Source of the DNA: Zoroaster sp. YZ-2022
Lineage: Eukaryota; Echinodermata; Asteroidea; Forcipulatida; Zoroasteridae
Assembly: GCA_029582265.1 (NCBI GenBank)
Contig: CM055816.1
Coordinates: 3,998,698-4,062,697, forward strand
Direction of reading: 5' to 3'
Length of the DNA stretch: 64,000 nt
Part shown: piece after piece, positions 1 through 12,600 of the stretch
Position numbering within the stretch: the first letter of the stretch is position 1
Layout: every line of letters starts with the position of its first letter
Notes under the pieces: generated by a model
Database searches by the model: none
The model's input: the letters and a program-made list of their open reading frames with translations, nothing else
Told to the model about the DNA's origin: nothing
Position numbers and translations under genes: made by a program

Positions 1-19
1 AATTCCATTCAATGAATAC

Positions 20-276
20 CTGTATGCTTATAGATCCTGTCATCACCACCACCACCACCACCTCCATCCCTACGGTTCTTCTTCCCAGGGTCTTTGGTCT
101 TATATTTTGCCTGTACATGACCCTGGTCAGGTGATCTTGTTGTCGTAAACTTCATCCATTTATACTTGGTGCATTTCCTTGCGCCTGGTGAGCTCTGGAT
201 GAGATTTTGAATTGTTGGATGAGTGAGACCGAAGAAATCTGTTCCTTTGGCTTTCGCACTGGAGATCTCCTTGCCT
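20..276 (-). CDS. TBRG1: TBRG1-like exon 11 (end of FYRC, Gly run)
   Basis: 257 nt from TTTTAG to ACAG/GTATTC at the window edge. Encodes TDFFGLTHPTIQNLIQSSPG and ARKCTKYKWMKF, the most diagnostic TBRG1 block, then a Lys-rich stretch and a seven-glycine run encoded by a CAC/GTG-type triplet repeat at 46-63. The 3' donor is close to the window end, so its exact position is less certain; the stop codon lies outside. Confidence 0.85.
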
Positions 277-3200
277 CTAAAACAATCAAACAATGGCTGT
301 ATTTCATCATCACATATAGCATTTTTATATAAACAGAGAATTAGCTGTTGCAAACTGCTTACCAACCTAAAGGACCTGTAGTATAAATGCAAAATAGTAG
401 TTATTGGCCTTACATTTCCAACCTAGCAGGTTCCTTCTCAAAGGCAAAAACGGGGCGTTTAACACCGTTTTACCTTTTAGAAAGAACCTACTAGGTTCGA
501 AGCATAAGACCAATAAGCATTTTTATATAGCGAGTCTCATAACTTGGAAATTTGTCAGGACACAATGCACTATTATCATTACTATTTTATTTCTCTCCAC
601 TATTAATAATAATAATAATAATGTAGACTTATATGGTGCACGTATCCCTGGGGAGTATACAGCCCAATTGCTGCCATTACAGCTCATATAGGACTAATCA
701 AACACAACAACCAACTCTGTCCTCACAGGTACCCATTTACCCCTGGGTGGAGAGAAGCAATTATGGTAAAGTGTCTTGCTCAAGGACACAAGCACCATGG
801 TCGCGGTTGGGATTCGAACCCACATTCTGACGACTCTGCCATCAGAACACAAATCCTATGCACTAAACCGCTTGACCATGGCACTCCATATTTACAAGCC
901 CGATAGTTTATAAGATATAAACACATCAAAAACAACATTATGTAATTATACCAATTCATGGAATACCAAAACATGTATACATGTAGAAGAAAATGGGTCT
1001 CCCTTTTATTTATCCTGCATCAACTGATCAATCAGTATCAATCAGGGATGTGATCCTGACAAATGGGTAGCGGGCCTGGGTCTCCCTTTGGTCTAGAGGA
1101 CAAAGCCCCCTGAACCTCCTGTGGGTAGCAGGCCTGGGTCTCCCTTTGGTCTAGAGGACAAAGCCCCCTGAACCTCCTGGATGTTTAATTTTTGGAGGAT
1201 TTACAGACTCTCCACATCCCCACAAACAAGAAACTAGAGGTTTGGACACAATACAGGCTACTTCTTCTTTTCCTTGGTGGCTACTTCTCTTCTTTCAAGA
1301 AAATTTGGAGGCAAACGGAGATTTGTAAAAAATCCTGAAATCAGGAAAAATCTTGAGAAATCACAGACCTGTGGAGAATCTAAGTGTTTCGGCATCCCTG
1401 TTGAGTTTGTGATGACTTACCCGTATGTATTGATCTCATCTAGAAGATTGTTATGACATTCAGTCGGTGATAATCCAACAAAGGGATGTTCTGGTTCATC
1501 CTCGGCAATTATCTCAAACTGAATCATAAATATAAATCAAATCCTTATCAAATCTGAATAAACAACATCCTGTATACATGTAATTAACCCTAACCCCCTA
1601 GGAATTTTGGCTAGAACCCATCCCAAATACATCAACATGGAGTAAAAAGGTACCCCAATTGTTGGACTTTGATGGAATTGGTACAGTAGCAAATGCAAAG
1701 AGATGTTTTTTTTGGCCTTAACCCTCCTACTATTGCTGCATTTTAGTGGAAAGTTGCTATAGAGGTCAAAACCAGTTAACTGTCTGTTTTGACCATTGAT
1801 CCAAATGTGCACACAGGGGCATTTTTGACTTGTTTTTACTGTCATTTTGACCACCCTGAACAATACCAGACAATGCTTTTACCAGTCAAAAACAGTCGAC
1901 TCATTTTGACCTGTAAATGTACTTACTACATGTAAGGTTTGACAGTGTTTGACTTTTTAAGTCCACTAGATGGGGTGTCGTGGCCGAGCGGTCTAGCTTA
2001 CCGGATTCAAGTTCTGGTGTTAGCAACATAATGAGCAAGACACTTAATCATAATTGCTTCTCTCCACCCAGGGGTTAAATGGGTACCTGTTGGTTTGCTC
2101 TATATGCGCTAGAAATGGCAGCAATTGAGCTGTATACTCCCCAGGGAGCTGAGATGGTTTCAGGAATGGTTTATGAGCCTTATGAGCAGGGATAATAATA
2201 TAATGCGCCTTGAGCACCACTTAGTTGGTGGATACGTGCGCTATATAAATCCACACATTATTATTATTATTATTAGATATATCTTGGTAAGTAAATCAAC
2301 ATTTGGACTGATTTTGATCCTTGTAGTAGTAGGACGGTTAAAGAGAGGCTCTAAGGTCAAGTTCAGTTTTGTGATGCACTCATTTGCCAATAGATCGAGT
2401 TCTTATGAAAGTGGACAAAATATCACGAAGTCTCTAACCTCACATTAAAATGGTGTAAAATGTCATTTTATTTGACTCTTTCAGTGCAAAATTTGAAACA
2501 TGACGTCATTGGATGTCAACAACAATAAATGGGTCTGTACATTCCATACAGGAATTTTTCGTTCGTCAAAAAGTCAAATTCAACGCCGTTTTGATTGAAT
2601 AGCATGGAGATTCATGAATGAACTAAAAATTCCCTGTACAAAAATGTACAGACCCATATATTTGAAATGTGACGTCATTGGATGTTTTTGGATGTTAACA
2701 AATTTCACACTGGAAGGGTATCAAATACAATGGTATTTTACTCCGTTTTAATGTGAGGTAACAGAGTTGTGATATTTTTGTCCACTTTCATAAGGACTAT
2801 CTATTGGAAACTGAGTGCAGAACAAAACTGAATTTGACCTTAGAGCCCCTCTTTAATGTAATTTTTGAGAAAAAAAAGAATAAAAATCAAATTTGAAATG
2901 ATTTTAGGGAGGGCCAAAGTCATGGTACAGCCAAGCCTTTGAGAAGCCCTGCCAGGCCCAGGCTTTGACCAGACCTTCAGGCCTATATAATCCTCTAGCT
3001 GAGCACAAAAGACCCTTTACTAATGAATAGATCTCAGATAGCTCTCAAAATCCCTTATGTAAACAGAGAACCAGACGAAATGAATGCAGGGTCATTCTGA
3101 GGTCATTTCTGAAACTACGGCTACGGCTACGGCTACGGGCTAATTTTATAGAGCTGCTATTAAGTACACAAATTTGCCAGCCAAATTGCCACGTAATGCG

Positions 3201-3638
3201 TATTGCCTCTGGCAGGTTCTCAGCTAAATTTTGCTTTAAGAAATTCCTAGTATCATTGGCCAGTGAAGCACTTTTAACAATTTGACGCAGCTCCAAGCCA
3301 AATTTAAGTTGCCCGTATAAAGATGGCATTAATCATAACCTATCTACAGTATGGATGCATTTACAGACATTTTATTAATTTCTTTAAAGCATACATCAGT
3401 TTTCTTTTGTAAACTTACCCTTGGTTTCATACCAGCATCTAGTACCTTACACGTATACAGGCATTTAATACTTGGATCCTTAGCACTGGTGTACATACGG
3501 CTACTGCAGAACCCAACTGGATAGATACAATGTTCATCATGATAAGCAGACCGGTCTGTTATGATCTGACCAAGACTATGAATAGTAAGACTACTCAGCT
3601 TAATGGGGAATATTGGCTTGCCTGTGGGTTAAAAGAAC

Positions 3639-3678
<40 letters not shown>

Positions 3679-6600
3679 TAGACTTATATAGCGCACGTAT
3701 CCACCAAACTGGTGCTCAAGGCGCATTATGTTATTACCCCTGCTCATCAGGCTCATAAATCATTCCTGAAACCATCTCAGCTCCCTGGGGAGTATACAGC
3801 TCAATTGCTGCCATTTCGGCGCATATAGGGTGAATCAAACACAACAACCAACTCTGCCCTCACAGGTACCCATTTACCCCTGGGTGGAGAGAAGCAATTA
3901 TGGTAAAGTGTCTTGCTCAAGGACACAAGCACCACGGTCGCGGTTGGGATTCGAACCCACATTCTGACGACTCAGCCATCAGAACACAAATCCGATGCAC
4001 TAAACCGCTCGACCATAGCACTCCACTAAAATATTGTATTTATTAACCCTCCTACTACTACTACAAGGGTCAAAATCAGTCAAAGACAATTTTTCCATAA
4101 TGTTGTCATAATATGTAAAAACTTAAACTTATCACCAAATAAACTCTTTCCCATACACCTCCTTGTATGCAAGGGTATAATTTTGTTTCCATAACGCAAG
4201 GTTTTTACAAGTCAATGAAAGGAAAGGTATAACATTGGTAATGTTGGCAAAACTGCTTCTATGAGTATGCTTACTCTCTTTGAATCAAGATATACATTGA
4301 AGGGAAGCTACAACATTGGTAATGTTGGCAGAACTGCTTCTATGAGTATGCTTACTCTCTTTGAATCAAGATATACATTGAAGGGAAGGTACAACATTGG
4401 CAATATTGGCAAAACTGCTTCTGTGAGTATGCTTGCTCTCTTTGAATCAAGATATACATTGAAGGGAAGGTACAACATTGGCGATGTTGGCTAAACTGCT
4501 TCTATGAGTATGCTTGCTCTCTTTGAATCAAGATATACATTGAAGGGAAGGTACAACATTGGCAATGTTGGCAAAACTGTTTCTGTGAGTATGCTTGCTC
4601 TCTTTGAATCAAGATATACATTGAAGGGAAGGTACAACATTGGTAATGTTGGCAAAACTGCTTCTATGAGTATGCTTGCTCTCTTTGAATCAAGATATAC
4701 ATTGAAGGGAAGGTACAACATTGGTAATGTTGGCAAAACTGCTTCTATGAGTATGCTTACTCTCTTTGAATCAAGATATACATTGAATGGAGGGTACAAC
4801 ATTGGTAATGTTGGCAAAACTGCTTCTATGAGTATGCTTACTCTCTTTGAATCAAGATATACATTGAAGGGAAGGTACAACATTGGTAATGTTGGCTAAA
4901 CTGCTTCTATGAGTATGCTTGCTCTCTTTGAATCAAGATATACATTGAAGGGAAGGTACAACATTGGCAATATTGGCAAAACTGCTTCTGTGAGTATGCT
5001 TGCTCTCTTTGAATCAAGATATACATTGAAGGGAAGGTACAACATTGGCGATGTTGGCTAAACTGCTTCTATGAGTATGCTTGCTCTCTTTGAATCAAGA
5101 TATACATTGAAGGGAAGGTACAACATTGGCAATGTTGGCAAAACTGTTTCTGTGAGTATGCTTGCTCTCTTTGAATCAAGATATACATTGAATGGAGGGT
5201 ACAACATTGGTAATGTTGGCAAAACTGCTTCTATGAGTATGCTTACTCTCTTTGAATCAAGATATACATTGAAGGGAAGGTACAACATTGGTAATGTTGG
5301 CTAAACTGCTTCTATGAGTATGCTTGCTCTCTTTGAATCAAGATATACATTGAAGGGAAGGTACAACATTGGCAATATTGGCAAAACTGCTTCTGTGAGT
5401 ATGCTTGCTCTCTTTGAATCAAGATATACATTGAAGGGAAGGTACAACATTGGCGATGTTGGCTAAACTGCTTCTATGAGTATGCTTGCTCTCTTTGAAT
5501 CAAGATATACATTGAAGGGAAGGTACAACATTGGCAATGTTGGCAAAACTGTTTCTGTGAGTATGCTTGCTCTCTTTGAATCAAGATATACATTGAATGG
5601 AGGGTACAACATTGGTAATGTTGGCCAAACTGCTTCTATGAGTATGCTTACTCTCTTTGAATCAAGATATACATTGAAGGGAAGGTACAACATTGGCAAT
5701 GTTGGCTAAACTGCTTCTGTGAGTATGCTTGCTCTCTTTGAATCAAGATATACATTGAAGGGAAGGTACAACATTGGCAATGTTGGCTAAACTGCTTCTG
5801 TGAGTATGCTTGCTCTCTTTGAATCAAGATATACATTAGAGTGAAGGTACAACATTGGTAATGTTGGCCAAACTGCTTCTATGAGTATGCTTACTCTCTT
5901 TGAATCAAGATATACATTGAAGGGAAGGTACAACATTGGCAATGTTGGCTAAACTGCTTCTGTGAGTATGCTTGCTCTCTTTGAATCAAGATATACATTG
6001 AAGGGAAGGTACAACATTGGCAATGTTGGCTAAACTGCTTCTGTGAGTATGCTTGCTCTCTTTGAATCAAGATATACATTAAAGGGAAGGTACAACATTG
6101 CTAATGTTGGCAAAACTGCTTCTATGAGTATGCTTGCTCTCTTTGAATCAAGCTATACATTGAAGGGAAGGTACAACATTGGCAATGTTGGCAAAACTGC
6201 TTCTGTGAATATGCTTACTCTCTTTGAATCAAAATATACATGTACGTTAAATAACCAACATGTAAAAGTTTTAACTTTTTGCGTTTTGCCGTTTTGCGTT
6301 CTGCGGTAATCCAGTAAGCAGAAAATGACAATTGTAAGCGCTGAATTCCGTATTAAGCAGAGCAATGATATTAGACCCTGATGGAAAAGCGTATTGCTCC
6401 CAACAGAACATTCCAAATGTTCAAAAAGCGTATTGCTCCCAACAGAACATTCCAAATGTTCAAAAGGTTGAGGTGTTGTATTATGAGAATAAAAGTTTGA
6501 CACTTGATCTGTTCCGCAGGAAAATTACTGGTTTTTGGCATGGCAACGGGTGATAAGAAACCTTTATTTCCTGTGATCATGCCTAAAATCATTATCCTGT

Positions 6601-9600
6601 GGGAAATATCAAGGCAATAACAGTTTGACGCTTGATGATCATGCACTAAACATTTTTCAAAATGTAAAAATTTTGTCATTTTTGTTGAAAAAAAAAAACA
6701 AATAAAAATGGGCAAATTCACATTTTGGGGACACACGAAACACTTTAAAAGTACATAAGTGACCAGCGTGACGTGAAACAATTTGTTTCAAATCCGCTAA
6801 ATGGAACATCTGGTGCACTATGCACATACGCGCTGCTTTGATGTTGATAAGGAATGTTTTACCAGATGTTAATGCACCCCATGTGATCGCATTTCAGCCA
6901 ATCACATCATCTAAACTGTCTTGGACATTTCTGAATGAATATTACCTGCAGCATCTAACGGTATTTGTTGTACGAGACGCTTAGTGGAGACATTTGATGA
7001 TTTCTTTGTTTTAGACCTCCCGCCATCTTTCCTGGGTTTATCTGCCGGAAAATTAAAAACATTTTCAAGTCAACGAACAAACAACATATTATAAATAAGA
7101 CTTGAAGGTTTGCATGGTGGAAGAACAATAAACTGAAAGGTTGGCGGTGACACCATGTGATGAGTGAATCTCTCTTTTGAGTATGTGTGGTTCCGAAGGA
7201 ACCGGTTGACTCAACGCATACTGTCAGAAACGTCGAGTCAACCGCACATACTCAAAAGATAGATTTACTCATCACATGGTGTCACCACAAACCTTTCAGT
7301 TTAAAACTACATATTATTTCTTATTTAACCTGGGGAGACCTTTCAGTGAAACACTGTTTTTGAAAGGTGCTCAGGAAACCTGTAAACAAGGGTACTTGCT
7401 ATGTGAACCAGAAACACCGGGGTAAACCCCTACTCTTCCATGATAAGTGTTCTGGGTTCATTTACATGCATTACTTTAATAATCTAGTACACGGGACCTA
7501 CGGCTTAACGTCCCATACGAAGGACGAAGCTTTAGGGACACAAGAGTCAAGACCGGCCAGGCCAGGATTCAAAACCAAATTTCTGACAACACTAGAACTT
7601 GAGTCCGATGCACTAGACTGCTCGGCCATGACACTCCATAAACCATCCAACTAAAATAAATTAGAAGCCAAAAAAACAGAAAAATACCCTATTTAACTTT
7701 GATGTTAATATAAAAACCCTCACAATTTGATGATGAAATGAAAGATAATAATAAAAGTACACACTTTCCCTTAGCATTCCAACTAAATACAGTAATAATT
7801 AGTCTGTAATTAAGATCCACATAAGACCTTTCTTATGAAGCTGCTAGTTTGAAAACGTCTTTAAGGAAAGATACAGCATTTGTATTTGGTAACGTACGTT
7901 CATTTCCACCCTCTAGTTGTCAAGAAATACATCATAAACCTAGCCTGTGTAAGAAATACATCATAAACCTAGCCTGTGTAAGAAATACATCATAAACCTA
8001 GCCTGTGTAAGAAATACATCATAAACCTAGCCTGTGTAAGAAATACATCATAAACCTAGCCTGTGTAAGAAATACATCATAAACCTAGCCTGTGTAAGAA
8101 ATACATCATAAACCTAGCCTGTGTAAGAAATACATCATAAACCTAGCCTGTGTAAGAAATACATGTACATCATAAACCTAGCCTGTGTAAGAAATACATC
8201 ATAAACCTAGCCTGTGTTCAGGTTTTGAGAAAACGATAAAAACAACTGTTAGATGTTTTTTATTTGTACATTCAAAGGTTGTCAGATGGCAACTGTTTGT
8301 AAATTTGAAGAAAACCAATCTCCTTATTTCTCTAAGATGAAAAGCTCTGCAGACAGAATAATTTCTCAGAGTAATGGATGCGCATTACACCAAGTAAGTT
8401 TATGGATAATTATCAATGTTGTAAATCGAAAAAGTCTAAGTTAGAACAAATGTGATTGTGATTTCTGATAATATATATATCTCCACTATTTTCTCTTTAA
8501 TAAAACAACCTCAGGGGTCGTCCAAAGTTGCAAACATTTTCAAGGTAGTACAGAGAGTAGCACTTTTCAATGCCCTCCGCTCCCCTCACCATTTTATTTT
8601 ACGCGAATTAATTTGTTCCCATTGTTTATAAACATCAACATTATTAAAGTAGTACGCCACGCCCCCCCCCCCCCACCCCGCACCCCCCGGTAGTATGCTT
8701 TGTACTACCGTGAAAATGTTGACAACTTTGGGTGGTCACTCATGAGCTGAAACTTTCACAGGTCAGTTATTTGATATGACATAAAACACAATAAAGGGGG
8801 CCACTTTGCATCCGTCACGTTAGCAGTTTTTCCAATGGTTGTTATTTATTTTTAAGTACCTGAAACCGACCAAAAAGTGTTTCAATATGTGAATGGACAT
8901 GCAGGCTTATACTAGAACTAATTTGAGTTGATTTATTTTATTTTTAAAATTTTTTTATTTATTTTATTACCCTCAAATTTCCATAAAAATTGGACGGAAA
9001 AAGTTACCTCAATTTTTCGTCCATTTGTTGATGGAAATTTTAGGGTAATTAAAAAAATAATAGTAATAATCAACTCAAATTATCTTTAGGATAAGCATGC
9101 ATGTCTATTCAAATGTTGAAATTATTTTTTGGTGGTTTCAGATATTAAAAAAAGAATTACAACCATTAGAAAAACTGCTAACGTGACGGTAGGAAAGTGG
9201 CCCCCTTTATTGTGTTTTATGTCATATACATTTGTATTCACATGAAGTGAGTTATTTGTCATATTTGGATAGAAAAGTGGTGGTTGTATTCTACATTCTT
9301 TCCACTATGAATGCCGTTACCTTTGTCTGTCTTCTTGGTTTTTTTGTGTTTCCTTTTGTTCTTATTCTTGTCGCCTTTATCTCGTTTACTCGCTGAAGTT
9401 TGTGACATTGTCAGACTTGCCTCTCTGTCCTCATTAATAACATGGCGTTTTGATGCAGAGTGCTTTGAGGTGGATGTAGATTTGGTGGCAGAAGGTGGGA
9501 TATCACAAATTTCCCGGTAATGAAGAACACGTTGCAGAAGGAAAAATCTTTCCTGTTGGGCACGATTGATTTTTTGCTCGCTGCGGCAAACCTCATCATT

Positions 9601-12600
9601 AAGCGCAGCATTCTCCTAAAATAACAAATTAATTCAAATAATGTTAACAGGAAACTTACAAAAAGCTTAGCACAGCTAAGTGATACTATAGTGCACTTCC
9701 ACATGTTATTGTATAAGGAACATCGCAAAGTCTACACCAAACGTTCTTTATACTAGACATTCGTTATTTTGATTCATTGCTAAAATTTTTATACAGAAAT
9801 TGGGAGCAAAGGATCATGTTCGGTATAACCAGAACTTCCAGAAGTGTATTACCTACATGAAGTGTGCCAGCCTGCTGTAATCCATACCATAGCATTATAC
9901 TCCAAATGCGCGCACGCACAACGAGCTTAGTTACGGGTTTTGCTCCCCCTGCCCAGCCTGCCGTGGGGCATCATGGGATAGGCACTTCCATACAAAGCTA
10001 GTTCATAGAGAAGTAGACACAATCTTAAACGTGGACAAACCATCAGCTGTGGGGAGAATGCGCAAACACCAAGGTGTACATGTACGTGTGAGATACAATT
10101 CTTTTGCATGCTGGGTAAGTCTCCCAGACTGCACTGCTTCTTTTTGAGACCTTGCGCATCAGATTGTAAAACAATATGTCATGAATGGCCCAAATCTATT
10201 GTTCTTGGAGTACATGTACTATGCCGTGGACTAGGTTAGCACACGAGTGGCACACCTCATGTAGGTAATAGACTTCTGGTGCTGTGCCGTGGACGAGGTT
10301 AGTACACGAGCGGCGCGCTTCATGTAGGTAACAGACTTCTGGTGCTGTGCCGTGGACGAGGTTAGTACACGAGCGGCGCGCTTCATGTAGGTAACAGACT
10401 TCTGGTGCTGTGCCGTGGACTAGGTTAGTACACGAGTGGCACACTTCATGTAGGTAATAGACTTCTGGTACTGTGCCGTGGACTAGGTTAGTACACGAGT
10501 GACACACTTCATGTAGGTAATAGACTTCTGGTACTGTGCCGTGGACTAGGTTAGCACACGAGTGACACACTTCATGTAGGTAATAGACTTCTGGTACTAT
10601 GCCGTGGACTAGGTTAGTACACGAGTGACACACTCCATGTAGGTAATAGACTTCTGGTGCTGTGCCATGGACTAGGTTAGTACACGAGTGGCACACTTCA
10701 TGTAGGTAATAGACTTCTGGTGCTGTGCAGTGGACTAGGTTAGTACACGAGTGGCACACTTCATGTAGGTAATAGACTTCTGGTACTGTGCCGTGGACTA
10801 GGTTAGTACACGAGTGACACACTTCATGTAGGTAATAGACTTCTGGTGCTGTGCCATGGACTAGGTTAGTACACGAGTGGCACACTTCATGTAGGTAATA
10901 GACTTCTGGTACTGTGCCGTGTACTAGGTTAGTACACGAGTGGCACACTTCATGTAGGTAATAGACTTCTGGTACTGTGCCGTGGACTAGGTTAGTACAC
11001 GAGTGACACACTTCATGTAGGTAATAGACTTCTGGTGCTGTGCCATGGACTAGGTTAGTACACGAGTGGCACACTTCATGTAGGTAATAGACTTCTGGTA
11101 CTGTGCCGTGGACTAGATTAGTACACGAGTGACACACTTCATGTAGGTAATAGACTTCTGGTGCTGTGCCATGGACTAGGTTAGTACACGAGTGGCACAC
11201 TTCATGTAGGTAATAGACTTCTGGTGCTGTGCCGTGGACTAGGTTAGTACACGAGTGGCACACTTCATGTAGGTAATAGACTTCTGGTACTGTGCCGTGG
11301 ACTAGGTTAGTACACGAGTGGCACACTTCATGTAGGTAATAGACTTCTGGTATAACCAAATGTATATTAAAGTGGCATTGTTCTGTAAATTGTTGGTAAC
11401 AATTAAATTTGCTTGACCGCTTAAATTGTATTTGCTCTTTTATATAATGTAATTGGGTCATTCCACTATGTGAGGGCAAGCTTTGTGATAGGTGTCCCTT
11501 GTTACATAGGTACTGCATGTACCATTCGTTATCACTTATTATGACTCCTAATTAACATTATTGTAACTTCCTATGGCACAGAGATTGATTTCATTCTAAT
11601 TTGAAGAACTGAGAATGTGCACTCAGAATAAGGATAATGAATGGTACATCTACCTACATAACAAGAACACCGTGTCACAAAGCTTGCCCCAAGCTGGTGG
11701 AATGACCCAAGAATGTGCACTCATAATAAGGATCACGAATGGTACATCTACCTACGTAACAAGGACACCATGTCACAAAGATTGCCCCAACCTGGTGGAA
11801 TGATGCAAGAATGTGCACTCATAATAAGGATCACGAACGGTACATCTACCTACGTAACAAGGACACCGTGTCACAAAGCTTGCCCCAACCTGGTGGAATG
11901 ACCCAAGAATGTGCACTCATAATAAGGATCACGAACGGTACATCTACCTACGTAACAAGGACACAGTGTCACAAAGATTGCCCCAACCTGGTGGAATGAC
12001 CCAATTATATGGTACATTTCAACTTTTAAGGATTAAGAAAAATAACTTAAAAGCAACAGTAACGAGTCGAACAAGTTGATCCAGGTATTTTCCCAAGACA
12101 TGTAACGATATACATGTAACTAGACTTTCCTGAATGTATTTTCTCGACTTTCCTGAATGTATTTTTAAGACTTTCAAATTTTTTGATTCTCTGTCCAAAG
12201 AGACTTTGATTATCTGATGTGATTTTCTATCTAAAGAGACTTTGACTATCTGATGTGGTTCTCTATCCAAACAGACTTTGACTATCTGATGTGATTTTCT
12301 ACTTACAAATATCATGAGTTTAATCAGTTTACGTAGTCTGCGGTATTTGCCTTTGTAGTGTTGTGTCTGCATAGTGGCGTTATCTTTAGCCGTTGTCCGT
12401 TTACGAGCTGTCACCACAGCTGGCTTGGTGCGTTTCTTTGTCTTCTCTTCTGCTGTCTAACAGACGACAGGAAAAATAAGAATTTCATTTCATTTAGACA
12501 CATTTATTTCCTCTTCATGGCAAAATCAACAATATACACTATGTCCACGATACAGATTTTAATCCAATATCATTACCAGTATTCTAAACATTCCAATTTC

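Noticed and set aside
4261..6309. Repeated frames on both strands with a 27-residue unit (MSMLTLFESRYTLKGRYNIG)
   Set aside because: 81 is divisible by three, so both strands stay open. No coding signal separates one strand from the other, and the same holds at 27.1, 38.6 and 63.3 kb.
7920..8218. CRISPR-like regular repeats
   Set aside because: Units are directly adjacent without unique spacers, and the genome is animal; it is a plain minisatellite.
10196..11518. A 440-codon minus-strand frame made of a 21-residue repeat
   Set aside because: It is the 63-bp minisatellite read in a frame kept open by its period; it lies wholly in an intron, and has no homology or splice support.
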